Assembly (NCBI GenBank): GCA_045805265.1
Contig: JBJMLO010000011.1
Location: 636,018-700,017 of the forward strand
Direction: 5' to 3'
Length of the DNA stretch: 64,000 bases
Source: JBJMLO01 sp045805265
GTDB lineage: Bacteria > Actinomycetota > UBA4738 > JACQTL01
The translations under genes and the position numbers were made by a program. Positions 15,732 to 25,253 of the stretch are shown here, in pieces; the first letter of the stretch is position 1; every line of letters begins with the position of its first letter. The notes under the pieces are model-generated. The model was not told where the DNA came from and ran no database searches. It saw only the letters and a program-made list of their open reading frames with translations.

Positions 15732-17134
15732 TGCGGTCGCTCAGGTTGCCCATCCGGGTGCGGCTGACTCTGGCGTTCGCGGTCGGCATGGCGGTGCTGC
15801 TCGCGGCGCTGGGCGCGTTCCTGTACCTCCGGTTGGCGCACGACCTGACCGCCGGGATCGACATGGATCTCCGATCGCGCGCGCAGGTCGTGATCGGCGC
15901 GGTCCGAGGCCACGGGGCGGCGCCCGGCGTCGTCGAGGCCCCCGGCACCCTGATCGATCCCGACGAGGCGTTCGCCCAGGTCCTGACGCGAGACGGCCGG
16001 GTCGTCGACTCGTCCTCGGGCGTCGCCGGTGCGCCGATGCTCGATGCAGCGACGGCCGCGAGGGTGATCGGGCCCACGTTCCTCACGACGCACGTCCGGG
16101 GAGTGGACGATCCGGCCAGGCTGCTCGCGGTGCCGGCCCGGGCCGGTGGGCGCGGCCTCGTCGTCGTGGTCGGGGCGACCCTCGGCGACCGGAACGAGGC
16201 GCTCGGGCGCCTCCTGCTCGCGCTGGCGATCGCCGGGCCGGTCGCGCTCGGGTTGGTGTCGTGGGGTGGCTGGGCGCTCGCGGGCGCGGCCCTCCGGCCG
16301 GTGGAGCGGATGCGTCGAGAGGCCGCCGCGATCTCGCTGAGCGAACCGGGCCGGCGGCTGGCGGTTCCGCCGACCCGCGACGAGCTGGCCGGGCTGGCGT
16401 CCACGCTGAACGCGATGCTCGACCGGCTCCAGGAGTCGCTCCACCGGGAGCAGCGCTTCCTCGACCGGGCGGGCCACGAGCTGCGGACGCCCCTCGGCGT
16501 CCTGCGGATGGAGCTGGACCTGGCGCTGGCCCGGGCCCGCACTCGCGAGGAGCTCGCGGCGGCGCTGCGCAACGCCTCGGAGGAGACCGACCGGCTGGTG
16601 CGGCTGGCGGAGGACCTCCTGGTGCTCTCCCGGGCCTCCGGCGGGAAGCTGCCCGTGCATCGAACGGAGACGGCGATGGACGAGCTGCTCCGGAGGGCGG
16701 CGGCGTCCAACCAGGCCAAGGCCGCGGCGGCCGGCGTCACGATCGCGGTCGAATGCGAGGACGGGTTGGCGGCGGTCGTGGACCCCGAGCGGATCCGCCA
16801 GGCGCTGGACGACCTGTTGGACAACGCGATCCGCCACGCCCCGGCCGGCGGGGTGGTGACGGTCGCCGCGGCGCGAACGGACGGGCGGCTCCGCATCGTG
16901 GTCCGCGACACCGGCCCGGGGTTCCCGGCCGAGCTGCTGGAGGACGGCGCATTCGAACCCGGAGCTCGGCCTCGGTCCGGGGACGGGAACGGGGACGGCC
17001 GCGGGCTGGGGCTCGGGCTTTCCATCGTCCACGCGATCGCCCTCGCGCACGGCGGCACGCTCCGCCTCGCGGGCGACGCCGACGGCGGCGGAGCCCGGGC
17101 CACGCTCGACCTGCCTGCCGCGGGCCCGGACTAA
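15731..17134 (+). CDS. Membrane sensor histidine kinase, partner of the OmpR-type regulator
   Basis: 467 residues: membrane helices at about 13-35 and 157-180 flank a roughly 120-residue extracytoplasmic sensor. A HAMP linker, a HisKA domain with phospho-accepting H249 (GHELRTPL) and a HATPase_c domain follow, with the N box (LLDNAIRHAP), G1 (RDTGPGFP) and G2 (GLGLGLSIV). Overall it resembles orthodox QseC/PrrB-type kinases. The start codon overlaps the regulator's stop. The extracytoplasmic segment has no recognisable ligand-binding signature, so the signal is unknown. Confidence 0.95.
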   Translation: MRSLRLPIRVRLTLAFAVGMAVLLAALGAFLYLRLAHDLTAGIDMDLRSRAQVVIGAVRGHGAAPGVVEAPGTLIDPDEAFAQVLTRDGRVVDSSSGVAGAPMLDAATAARVIGPTFLTTHVRGVDDPARLLAVPARAGGRGLVVVVGATLGDRNEALGRLLLALAIAGPVALGLVSWGGWALAGAALRPVERMRREAAAISLSEPGRRLAVPPTRDELAGLASTLNAMLDRLQESLHREQRFLDRAGHELRTPLGVLRMELDLALARARTREELAAALRNASEETDRLVRLAEDLLVLSRASGGKLPVHRTETAMDELLRRAAASNQAKAAAAGVTIAVECEDGLAAVVDPERIRQALDDLLDNAIRHAPAGGVVTVAAARTDGRLRIVVRDTGPGFPAELLEDGAFEPGARPRSGDGNGDGRGLGLGLSIVHAIALAHGGTLRLAGDADGGGARATLDLPAAGPD

Positions 17135-17167
17135 CCGCCGATCCTTTCCGCCCTCGCCGAACCGCGA

Positions 17168-17185
17168 CGTCTTCCTCGAAAGACG
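17168..17185 (+). terminator. Weak stem-loop after the two-component operon
   Basis: CGTCTT-cctcga-AAGACG forms a 6-base stem 34 bases beyond the kinase stop, and GACGCG-ag-CGCGTC follows at 17182-17195. There is no U-tract. It may end the operon transcript or affect the leader of the next gene (ATG at 17215). Confidence 0.3.
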
Positions 17186-17214
17186 CGAGCGCGTCGTGCC
17201 ATGATCGGGCGAGC

Positions 17215-18027
17215 ATGGGAGCGCAGGGCGAGTTCGTCGTGGCGAGGAATCCGGACCCTGAGAGCGCGCTCCCCTACCTGCTGCGGCTCCCGGTCGACGG
17301 AGGACTGGTGCTGAAGGCCCGGGAGCCGTGGCCCGCCACATCCCGGGTGTACTGCCACCCGGCGGAGGGCTGGCCGAGCGCTCCCGAGATCGTCGAGCGG
17401 GTACCGGTCCGAGTGTGCCGGCGCCGCGGGGTCGCGATCGACCTCGTGCTGGACCGCGCCCGCAACAACCGGGCCCAGTTCGTCTTCACGGAGGTCAAGG
17501 CCAGGCCCGCGATCTTCTGGCAGACGGCTCGGACGCTGCGAGCGTCGCGGCCTGGCATCAGGATCCCGTCGCGAAAGGCCGCAGGCCTCGACGCCTGGCA
17601 GATCGAAGTCGACAGCCGCGAGCGGTACCCGTATCGGTTCGCCAAGCACGCCGCCGTGAGCACGCTTCGCGTGGCGCTCCCGGCCGGCGACTACGTCGTT
17701 CGCGGGGAGCATGGGCTCCTGGCGGCCGTGGAGCGCAAGACGCTGCCCGACATGTCCAAGGGCCTCGTCGACGGATCCCTGGCCCTGCGGATGGCCGAGC
17801 TGGCCGCGCTGCCCGCTGCGGCGGTCGTCGTGGAGGGTCGCTACTCCGAGCTGTTCAAGGTGGAGCGCGTCAAGCCCGGCTGGCTGCCGGAGGTCCTCGC
17901 GCGGCTCCAGGTCCGCTACCGGGACGTGCCGGTGGTCTTCGCCGAGACCCGGCCGCTCGCCGAGGAATGGACCTACCGATTCCTCGCCGCCGCGCTCCGC
18001 GAGTACGGCGGCGTGCCGCCGGATTGA
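17215..18027 (+). CDS. ERCC4-type nuclease domain protein
   Basis: 270 residues. The C-terminal half (about 128-265) carries the XPF/ERCC4 nuclease motif: D133-S-R (IEVDSRERYP), GDY at 158-160, V-E173-R-K175 and D179 (AVERKTLPDM). These are the metal-binding acidic and Lys residues of XPF-type structure-specific DNA endonucleases. The N-terminal 120 residues, rich in Arg and aromatic residues, are unrecognised. There is no helicase domain and no tandem helix-hairpin-helix region, so this is a stand-alone nuclease-like protein. It is followed nine bases later by a nucleotidyltransferase gene and a small basic-protein gene. Together they could form a three-gene unit, perhaps genome defence or repair; that grouping is inference. 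Confidence 0.8.
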   Translation: MGAQGEFVVARNPDPESALPYLLRLPVDGGLVLKAREPWPATSRVYCHPAEGWPSAPEIVERVPVRVCRRRGVAIDLVLDRARNNRAQFVFTEVKARPAIFWQTARTLRASRPGIRIPSRKAAGLDAWQIEVDSRERYPYRFAKHAAVSTLRVALPAGDYVVRGEHGLLAAVERKTLPDMSKGLVDGSLALRMAELAALPAAAVVVEGRYSELFKVERVKPGWLPEVLARLQVRYRDVPVVFAETRPLAEEWTYRFLAAALREYGGVPPD

Positions 18028-18035
18028 CCGCCTCC

Positions 18036-18536
18036 ATGCCGATCTTCGAGCCGGTGATCGAGGCTCTCGAGCGTGCGAACGTCCGCTATGTGGTGGTGGG
18101 CGGGCTGGCCGTCGTCCTGCACGGCCACGCCCGGCTGACGGCCGACATCGACGTCGCGCTCGATCTCCGGCCCGATCACGTTCGACGGGCGGTCGCCTCG
18201 CTGGGCGAGCTGGGCCTGCGCCCGAGGGCGCCCGTCGACCTCGCCGACCTCGCGAGCGCGGATCTCCGGGCCCGATGGAGGTCAGAGCAAGGGATGGAGG
18301 TCCTCTCGCTGTGGGACCCGAACGAACCCATGCGCGCCGTGGACGTCTTCGTGGAGAATCCGATCGACTTCGACGAGCTGTGGGATCGCTCGCTCGTCGT
18401 CCCGCTGGAAGGAACCCGGGTGAGGATCGCGTCGATCCCCGACCTGATCGGGATGAAGGAAGCCGTGGGACGGCCCACCGACCTCGAGGACATCGCCGCC
18501 CTGAAGGAGATCCAGCGCCGGACCGACCATGGCTGA
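18036..18536 (+). CDS. Nucleotidyltransferase of the DUF6036/AbiEii-like kind
   Basis: 166 residues. A pol-beta NTase core is visible: VVVGGLAVVLHGHAR (18-33; G22-G23 replaces the usual GS) and the metal pair D37/D39 (TADIDVAL). A later basic helix (DLIGMKEAVGRPTDLEDI) is typical of stand-alone NTases that adenylylate or phosphorylate targets in toxin-antitoxin and abortive-infection pairs. The start is nine bases after the ERCC4 gene, and the end overlaps the next small gene by eight bases, so the two are probably translated together. Toxin activity is inferred from family context only. Confidence 0.75.
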   Translation: MPIFEPVIEALERANVRYVVVGGLAVVLHGHARLTADIDVALDLRPDHVRRAVASLGELGLRPRAPVDLADLASADLRARWRSEQGMEVLSLWDPNEPMRAVDVFVENPIDFDELWDRSLVVPLEGTRVRIASIPDLIGMKEAVGRPTDLEDIAALKEIQRRTDHG

Positions 18537-18726
18537 CCGACGCGAGGACTCGCCGACACGGAAGCGCGAGGGGAGCTGGGTGCAGAACGAGCGGGACCGT
18601 CTGACCGTCGGCCGCGAGGCGACGCCGGCGCAACGGCTCGCCTGGCTCGAGGAGATGATCCGGGTCGCGTACCGCACCGGCGCCCTACCGAGGCGCGACG
18701 AGTCGGAACCTCTCGGCTCGCCGTAG
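18529..18726 (+). CDS. Small charged protein, possible partner or antitoxin of the NTase
   Basis: 65 residues, rich in Arg and Glu. A helical segment QRLAWLEEMIRVAYRTGALP (residues 36-55) recurs in small proteins encoded next to DUF6036-type nucleotidyltransferases. The ATG lies inside the last codons of the NTase gene (overlap 18529-18536), which supports coupled expression. No domain can be named. I read it as the cognate partner of the NTase. It could instead be a DNA-binding regulator, though no helix-turn-helix is evident. Confidence 0.55.
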   Translation: MADRREDSPTRKREGSWVQNERDRLTVGREATPAQRLAWLEEMIRVAYRTGALPRRDESEPLGSP

Positions 18727-18765
18727 CGCCCCGGACGTCACCGCCTGGGGCTCACCGGCCCGAGT

Positions 18766-19173
18766 TCAACCCGAACGCGACTCGCTGATCTCGATGAGGT
18801 GGCCGTCCGGGTCCCGGAAGAACGCCCGGATCTCCCATTCGTACTCGACGGGTGGCGTCAGGAACTCCGCCCCCCTTCCGCGGAGCGTCTCGTAGGCCGC
18901 CCGACAGTCGGGGACGCGGATGGTCATCTCGTGGCTCGCGGTGTCGGGGTCGGCGGGCGGTGCGAAGGTCACGGTCGGCTTGTCCTTCGTCGGTTCGCCG
19001 CCGGTCACGATCAGCAGCCAGGTCCCCAGGAACTGCAGCACGCACGACGAGCCGCCGTACTCCCGGTACACGGTCGCCCCCAGGACGTCGCGGTAGAACG
19101 GCACCGATCGGGCCAGGTCGCTCACGACCAGGAGGTGCGTGAGCTCCATGCCCTCGAGCGGGAAGTCGGCCAT
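18766..19173 (-). CDS. VOC (glyoxalase/dioxygenase-fold) protein
   Basis: 135 residues, one VOC domain: LTHLLVVSDLARSVPFYRDVLGA at the start, FLGTWLLIVTGG in the middle, and the C-terminal strand IRAFFRDPDGHLIEISES. Candidate metal ligands are H13 and E130 of the usual His/Glu pattern. The substrate cannot be inferred. It is the last member of a minus-strand run of small enzymes (deazaflavin-dependent protein, winged-helix protein, RidA). The ATG at 19173 is the first start. Confidence 0.85.
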   Translation of the reverse strand: MADFPLEGMELTHLLVVSDLARSVPFYRDVLGATVYREYGGSSCVLQFLGTWLLIVTGGEPTKDKPTVTFAPPADPDTASHEMTIRVPDCRAAYETLRGRGAEFLTPPVEYEWEIRAFFRDPDGHLIEISESRSG

Positions 19174-19234
19174 CTACGGCAGCTCCCAGTCGCCGCGACC
19201 CACGCAGGCATCATCGCACCGCGCACGCCGCGCT

Positions 19235-19615
19235 TCACGCCGGCTCGAGGAGCAGGAAGTCGTGCACGCCCATCGCCCGGAGCACGACCGCGATCGGCCC
19301 GGGGACGAGACCCCGCCCGGACCTGGCCCGCACGAGTCTCGGGGGCCCGACCGAGAACTCCATCCCCAGCCGGCGGATCAGGCAGCCGCCCGCCGCGAAC
19401 ACGTTCTTCACCCAATCGGAGTCGCTGCCGTACGTCAGCGCCACGACGTACCGCCCGCCGCGGTGGAACATCCATACCGGCGTCCGGTGCTCGCGCCCGG
19501 AGGAGCGTCCACGGTGCTCGATCATCGCGAATGGCGGCACCCAGGGCGCGAGCAGGCCGAGCACGCGGTTGGTGACGACCCGGTTGAACCTCGCGAGGGC
19601 CTTCGGCAGCGCCAT
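19235..19615 (-). CDS. Deazaflavin (F420)-dependent nitroreductase family protein
   Basis: 126 residues, split beta-barrel fold of the Ddn/F420H2-dependent quinone reductase family. Landmarks are HRGRSSGREHRTPVWMF near residue 34-50, GGRYVVALTYGSDSDWVKNV (52-71) and the FAAGG turn that follows. These proteins use reduced F420 to reduce quinones or aromatic substrates, often at the membrane. Presence of this family implies the organism makes F420, a mostly actinobacterial trait among bacteria. It is a single-domain gene in the same direction as its neighbours. Confidence 0.85.
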   Translation of the reverse strand: MALPKALARFNRVVTNRVLGLLAPWVPPFAMIEHRGRSSGREHRTPVWMFHRGGRYVVALTYGSDSDWVKNVFAAGGCLIRRLGMEFSVGPPRLVRARSGRGLVPGPIAVVLRAMGVHDFLLLEPA

Positions 19616-19672
19616 GGCGGAAGCGTCGCAGACCGACGACGTGAGCGTCCTGTCGTTCCGCGTTGATTGTTT

Positions 19673-20863
19673 TCAGGCCAACAGCTCGCGTTCCACCTGC
19701 GTGGGCACGCGAGTCCGCGGCGCCAACCGCACGTCGCCGAGCCAGGCCCCGAGGCGCTCTGCCTCCGCGTCGATCGCCGCGATGGCCTCCCGTCCCACGT
19801 CCTCCAGCAGGCGAACGGCGACCTCGCCGTCCGGGCGCTGGGTCCAGCCGCCGACGATGCGGCCGTCGCACCAGACCGTGGGAGCGGGGTTGCCCGATCG
19901 GTCGAACAGCGCCGGGCCGTGGTCGCCCAGGTACCAGCCGCGCCGGGACCACCCCATCACCGTGGGATCCAGCGCCGGCAGCAGCGCCACCCACGGCTCC
20001 GGCTCGGCGACGGCCTCGAGGTCGTCGGGCAGCGCGACGCCGGCCGTTCCGTCGTGGAGCTCCACGTCGGCCGCGCCGATGGCCGCCAGGGCCCGCTGCA
20101 CCTCGCCGGCCGTGAGGCCGGTCCACCATTTGACGTCGGCAGCGCTTCCCGGCCCGTACGCGCGCAGCCACGCCTCGATCAGCCGGATCTGCGCCTGCTC
20201 GACCGGCATGGCGGGCATCCCGCCCGGAATCCACGCCTCCATCGGCGACCACCGGTACTGGCTGCTGATCCACGACCCGCGGGGGCGCCCACGCACGATC
20301 CGGCCCTCGGTGGCCAGCAGCTGGAGGACCTGCGTGGTGACGTTCACGATCGCCCCGTACGGCTTGCCCTCCGCGATGTGGATCCGTTCGCGCAGCGCGG
20401 GGACGTCCTTGGCCAGCTCGCTGCCGGGCGCCTCGCCGCGGGCGGCGAGCGCCCGCGCCGTCTCCTCCTCCGCCGCCCGCAGCCACGGACCGGCCGGCGC
20501 GGCGATGCCGGCCCGCTCCAGGAGCGACTCGACCAGCCGGCGCTGCCTCGCGGCGATGGGTCCCGCGCACGCAGCCTGGACGACCGGCGCCAGCCCGTCC
20601 GGAACGACGAACAGGGTCCGGCGCATCCCGAGCAGCCGGATCAGCGAGCGCTCTTCGTACAGCGCGCGCTCGACGTCCGGGACGGAGAGTTCGGGCATCC
20701 GGGCCCGGGCGCCGAGGAACACGGAGGCGGGGTCGGTCGAGTGCAACGCGACGAGGTCGCGGGCGACCTCGACCACGTCCCTCGCCCGGGATCCCGGCGC
20801 CAGGTGGTGCCGGCCGGCCAGCCGCGCCCGGCGCTCCGCCACCGTGAACACCCTCGCGTTCAT
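19673..20863 (-). CDS. Winged-helix DNA-binding domain protein of the AlkZ/YcaQ (HTH_42) family
   Basis: 396 residues. Tandem winged-helix segments typical of AlkZ-like proteins are visible: VARDLVALHSTDPASVFLGARAR near the start, LIRLLGMRRTLFVV, YGPGSAADVKWWTGL in the middle and LLPALDPTVMGW with GNPAPTVWCDGRIVGGW near the end. AlkZ and YcaQ are DNA glycosylases for alkylated or cross-linked bases that use a Q-x-Q or Q-x-D motif. Here the corresponding stretch is HSTD, so glycosylase activity is uncertain. The ATG at 20863 follows the RidA stop by 25 bases, suggesting an operon. An upstream in-frame ATG (20884) would overlap nothing but fits the family less well. Confidence 0.8.
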   Translation of the reverse strand: MNARVFTVAERRARLAGRHHLAPGSRARDVVEVARDLVALHSTDPASVFLGARARMPELSVPDVERALYEERSLIRLLGMRRTLFVVPDGLAPVVQAACAGPIAARQRRLVESLLERAGIAAPAGPWLRAAEEETARALAARGEAPGSELAKDVPALRERIHIAEGKPYGAIVNVTTQVLQLLATEGRIVRGRPRGSWISSQYRWSPMEAWIPGGMPAMPVEQAQIRLIEAWLRAYGPGSAADVKWWTGLTAGEVQRALAAIGAADVELHDGTAGVALPDDLEAVAEPEPWVALLPALDPTVMGWSRRGWYLGDHGPALFDRSGNPAPTVWCDGRIVGGWTQRPDGEVAVRLLEDVGREAIAAIDAEAERLGAWLGDVRLAPRTRVPTQVERELLA

Positions 20864-20888
20864 CGGACGGACCTCACGCGGCACGCGG

Positions 20889-21284
20889 TCATTCCACGAC
20901 GGCCAGCGCCTCCACCTCCAGGAGGTAGCCCGGCCGGAACAGGGCTCCGACCTGCACCGCGGTGCTGGCCGGGGGGTTGGCCGTGTCGACGTACCGGTCC
21001 CGGACCACCCGGACGACCGGCAGGATCGAGATGTCCGTCGCGAACACGCCGAGCTTGATCACGTCGGCGAACCTCGCCCCCGCCGCCGAGAGGGCCAGCC
21101 GGAGGTTCTCGAAGACGCGCTCCGCCTGGGCCCAGGGGTCGTCCTCGCCCACCAGCTCGCCCTGCTCGTCCATCGCCACCTGGCCGGCGATCGCCACCAC
21201 CCGGCCGGCGGCCGCGACCGCGTGGCTGTACCCGTTCCCGGGGGCCAGACCCTCCGGTGCCTGGTGATGCTCGATCCGTGCCAT
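20889..21284 (-). CDS. RidA family (Rid/YjgF/UK114) protein
   Basis: 131 residues, a trimeric chorismate-mutase-like fold. Motifs visible are YSHAVAAAGRVVAIAGQVAMDEQG, QAERVFENLRLALSAAGA, DVIKLGVFATDI and the C-terminal PASTAVQVGALFRPGYLLEVEALAV. Canonical RidA hydrolyses reactive enamine/imine intermediates with an essential Arg (usually in the R-ST-V segment). Here that position lies in NPPASTAVQV, without the Arg, so this is a Rid-subfamily member of uncertain activity. AGGAGG lies seven bases before the ATG. Divergent from the GH94 operon. Confidence 0.85.
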   Translation of the reverse strand: MARIEHHQAPEGLAPGNGYSHAVAAAGRVVAIAGQVAMDEQGELVGEDDPWAQAERVFENLRLALSAAGARFADVIKLGVFATDISILPVVRVVRDRYVDTANPPASTAVQVGALFRPGYLLEVEALAVVE

Positions 21285-21417
21285 CCCGTTCCTCCTGTGA
21301 CTCGCGAGGGAAGAACGGTACCGCCGGCCCGGACGCCGCAGCTCCTCCTGAGGAGGTGTCCAGCCCGGTCCGAACGGAAACCCGCGCCGGGGGGTCGGTA
21401 TGCTGCGGCCCACCGCA

Positions 21418-21437
21418 GAGGGAGGGTCGGTCCCACG
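21418..21437 (+). promoter_or_regulatory. Ribosome-binding site followed by ACG at the expected GH94 start
   Basis: GAGGGAGGG (21418-21426) is followed eight bases later by ACG at 21435-21437, exactly where the family's Met-Arg-Phe-Gly start falls. The binding-protein gene of the same operon has nearly the same leader (AGGGAGGGTCGG followed by ATG at 25254). Also in this gap are a CCTCCT-g-AGGAGG palindrome (21344-21356) and TATGCT (21399-21404), a possible -10. Confidence 0.5.
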
Positions 21438-23885
21438 CGCTTCGGACGGTTCGACGACGAGGCTCGCGAGTACGTCATCTCGCGGCCGGACACCCCATTG
21501 CCGTGGATCAACTACCTGGGCACCGAGGACTACGTCGGCATCATCTCGAACACCGCGGGCGGCTACTCCTTCTACCGAGACGCCCGGCTCCGCCGGCTCA
21601 CGCGATACCGGTACAACGGGGTGCCCGGCGACGCCGGCGGGCGATACCTGTATCTCCGGGACGACGCGACCGGCGAGTTCTGGTCACCCTCGTGGCAGCC
21701 CACCAGGACCGAGCTCGAGGACTACCGGTGCCGGCACGGGCTGGGCTACACGGTGATCGGGTCCACCCGTCTGGGAATCGATGCGGAGACCACGTACTTC
21801 GTCCCCCTCGGCGAGACCCTCGAGGTCTGGCGAACCCGGATCACCAACCACCGGGCGGAAGCGGCGCGCCTCTCGCTGTTCAGCCTCGTGGAGTTCTGCC
21901 TGTGGGACGCCTGGGACGACGCCACGAACTTCCAGCGGAACCTGTCGACGGGCGAGGTCGGGGTCGCCGGCGGCGTCATCTACCACACGACCGAATACCG
22001 GGAACGACGGAACCACTTCGCGTACTTCGCCTGCTCCGAGGAGCTCGCCGGTTTCGACACGCAGCGCGACGCGTTCCTGGGCCCGTACCGCGGCTTCGAC
22101 CGGCCGGTGGCCGTCGAGGCCGGCAGGTCGGGCGACTCGATCGCGCACGGATGGTCGCCGTGCGGCTCGCACCACGTCGAGCTGCGGCTGGAGCCGGGCG
22201 AGGCCCGCGAGATCGTGTTCCTCCTCGGCTACGCCGAGAACCCGCCGGAGGAGAAGTTCGACCCGCCTGGGTCGCACACGCTCGACACCCGGCGGGTCCG
22301 CCCGGTCATCGAGCGATACCTGGCTCCGGCGGAGGTGGACACCGCGTTCGGTCACCTGCGCGCCCGGTGGTCGGAGCTGCTGGCGACGATGGAGGTGGCC
22401 ACGCCGAGCGAGCACCTCGACCGGATGGTCAACGCCTGGAAACCGTACCAGTGCATGGTCACCTTCAACGTGTCCCGGTCGGCCTCCATGTTCGAGTCTG
22501 GGGTCGGGCGGGGCATGGGGTTCCGCGACTCGAACCAGGACCTGTTGGGCTTCGTCCACATGGTCCCGGAGCGGGCGCGTGCCCGGATCCTCGACCTGGC
22601 GGCGACGCAGCTCCCCACCGGGGGCGCGTGGCACCAGTACCAGCCGCTCACCAAGCGGGGGAACGACGCGGTCGGGTCGGGCTTCAACGACGACCCCCTG
22701 TGGCTGATACTCGCCGTCGCCGCGTACGCGAAGGAGACCGCCGACCTGGCGATCCTCGACGAGCCGGTGCCGTACGACAACGAGCCGGGCTCGGAGACGC
22801 CGCTGTGGGAGCACCTCCAGCGGGCCCTGCGGTACACCACCGACCGCCGCGGCCCCCACGGCCTTCCGCTGATCGGCCGGGCCGACTGGAACGACTGCCT
22901 GAACCTGAACGCCTTCTCCCGGGAGCCCGGCGAGTCGTTCCAGACGGCCGCCCAGCGGGAGGGCGGCGTCGCCGAGTCGGTGTTCATCGCCGGCCTGTTC
23001 GTGCTGGCGGCCGAGGAGCTGGCCCAGCTCGCGGAACGGCACGGCAACGCCGACGAGGCGGCTCGGTGCCGTGCCGCCGGCCACGACATGGCCGACGCGG
23101 TCCGCGACCACGGGTGGGACGGCGAGTGGTTCCTGCGCGCGTACGACCACGCCGGCCGCCCCGTCGGCTCGTCGGAGAACGAGGAGGGCCGGATCTACGT
23201 CGAGCCCCAGGGGATGTGCGTCATGGCGGGCATCGGCCTCGCCGACGGGCGGGCGCAGCGTGCGCTGGCGTCGGTGGCCGAGCACCTGGCGACGCCGCAC
23301 GGCATTGCCCTGCTGCACCCGGCCTACACGCGCTATCACGTCGAGCTCGGCGAGATCACGTCGTACCCGCCGGGATACAAGGAGAACGGCGGGGTGTTCT
23401 GTCACACGAACCCGTGGGTGGTGATCGCGAACACGCTCGCCGGGGATCCCGACCGGGCCTTCGACCTCTATCTCCGCATCAACCCGTCCGCGCGCGAGGA
23501 CCTGAGCGAGGCGCACCGGTGCGAACCGTTCGTGTACGCGCAGATGATCGCCGGTCCGGCGGCGCCGGACCATGGCGAGGCCAAGAACTCCTGGCTGACC
23601 GGAGCCGCGGCGTGGAACCTCGTCGCCGCGACGCAGTGGATCCTCGGGATCCGCCCCGAGCACGACGGCCTGCGTGTCGACCCGTGCCTGCCTTCGGAGT
23701 GGGATGGGTTCCGGGCCAGCAGGCGGTTCCGCGGCGCCACGTACCGGATCACGGTGAGCAAGCGCAAAGGGGCCCGCGGCCGGGTGGCGTCGCTCGTCCT
23801 CGACGGACGCCGGCTCGAGGGGAACCTGATCCCGCCCGGCGCCCCCGGGTCGACCGTCCGGGTGGAAGCCGCGATCGAGCGATGA
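21435..23885 (+). CDS. GH94 family disaccharide/oligosaccharide phosphorylase (cellobiose phosphorylase-like)
   Basis: 816 residues if started at ACG 21435. The whole GH94 architecture is present: N-terminal beta-sandwich (RFGRFDDEAREYVISRPDTP, NYLGTEDYVGIISNTAGGYS), helical linker, and (alpha/alpha)6 barrel with the catalytic general acid at about D484 (IGRADWNDCLN), then YPPGYKENGGVFCHTNPW and the C-terminal jelly roll. These cytoplasmic enzymes split beta-glucosides with phosphate, giving glucose 1-phosphate. There is no in-frame ATG or GTG near the conserved N-terminus; the first TTG (21498) would delete conserved residues. So either ACG is used or a T-to-C change occurred. It heads an operon with an alpha-glucoside-type ABC importer, which implies the substrate is imported whole. 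Confidence 0.88.
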   Translation, partial: TRFGRFDDEAREYVISRPDTPLPWINYLGTEDYVGIISNTAGGYSFYRDARLRRLTRYRYNGVPGDAGGRYLYLRDDATGEFWSPSWQPTRTELEDYRCRHGLGYTVIGSTRLGIDAETTYFVPLGETLEVWRTRITNHRAEAARLSLFSLVEFCLWDAWDDATNFQRNLSTGEVGVAGGVIYHTTEYRERRNHFAYFACSEELAGFDTQRDAFLGPYRGFDRPVAVEAGRSGDSIAHGWSPCGSHHVELRLEPGEAREIVFLLGYAENPPEEKFDPPGSHTLDTRRVRPVIERYLAPAEVDTAFGHLRARWSELLATMEVATPSEHLDRMVNAWKPYQCMVTFNVSRSASMFESGVGRGMGFRDSNQDLLGFVHMVPERARARILDLAATQLPTGGAWHQYQPLTKRGNDAVGSGFNDDPLWLILAVAAYAKETADLAILDEPVPYDNEPGSETPLWEHLQRALRYTTDRRGPHGLPLIGRADWNDCLNLNAFSREPGESFQTAAQREGGVAESVFIAGLFVLAAEELAQLAERHGNADEAARCRAAGHDMADAVRDHGWDGEWFLRAYDHAGRPVGSSENEEGRIYVEPQGMCVMAGIGLADGRAQRALASVAEHLATPHGIALLHPAYTRYHVELGEITSYPPGYKENGGVFCHTNPWVVIANTLAGDPDRAFDLYLRINPSAREDLSEAHRCEPFVYAQMIAGPAAPDHGEAKNSWLTGAAAWNLVAATQWILGIRPEHDGLRVDPCLPSEWDGFRASRRFRGATYRITVSKRKGARGRVASLVLDGRRLEGNLIPPGAPGSTVRVEAAIER

Positions 23886-23963
23886 ACCGGGCCGCGGGGC
23901 CAGTTTGTTTCGGTGGGCCCGGTCGTGCGACGATCCGAGCAACGCAACCGGGGAGGATGGGCG

Positions 23964-25192
<1,229 letters not shown>

Positions 25193-25196
<4 letters not shown>

Positions 25197-25221
25197 CCTG
25201 CAGGGAGGGGCGGGATCAAAT
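25193..25221 (+). promoter_or_regulatory. Candidate internal promoter for the binding-protein gene
   Basis: TTGACC (25193-25198, overlapping the ATPase stop codon) and TCAAAT (25216-25221) are separated by 17 bases. Predicted initiation near 25228 leaves a 26-base leader with AAAGGGAGGG before the ATG at 25254. A private promoter would let the binding protein be made in excess. Confidence 0.4.
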
Positions 25222-25253
25222 ACCGCTATAGAGCAGAAAGGGAGGGTCGGCGC

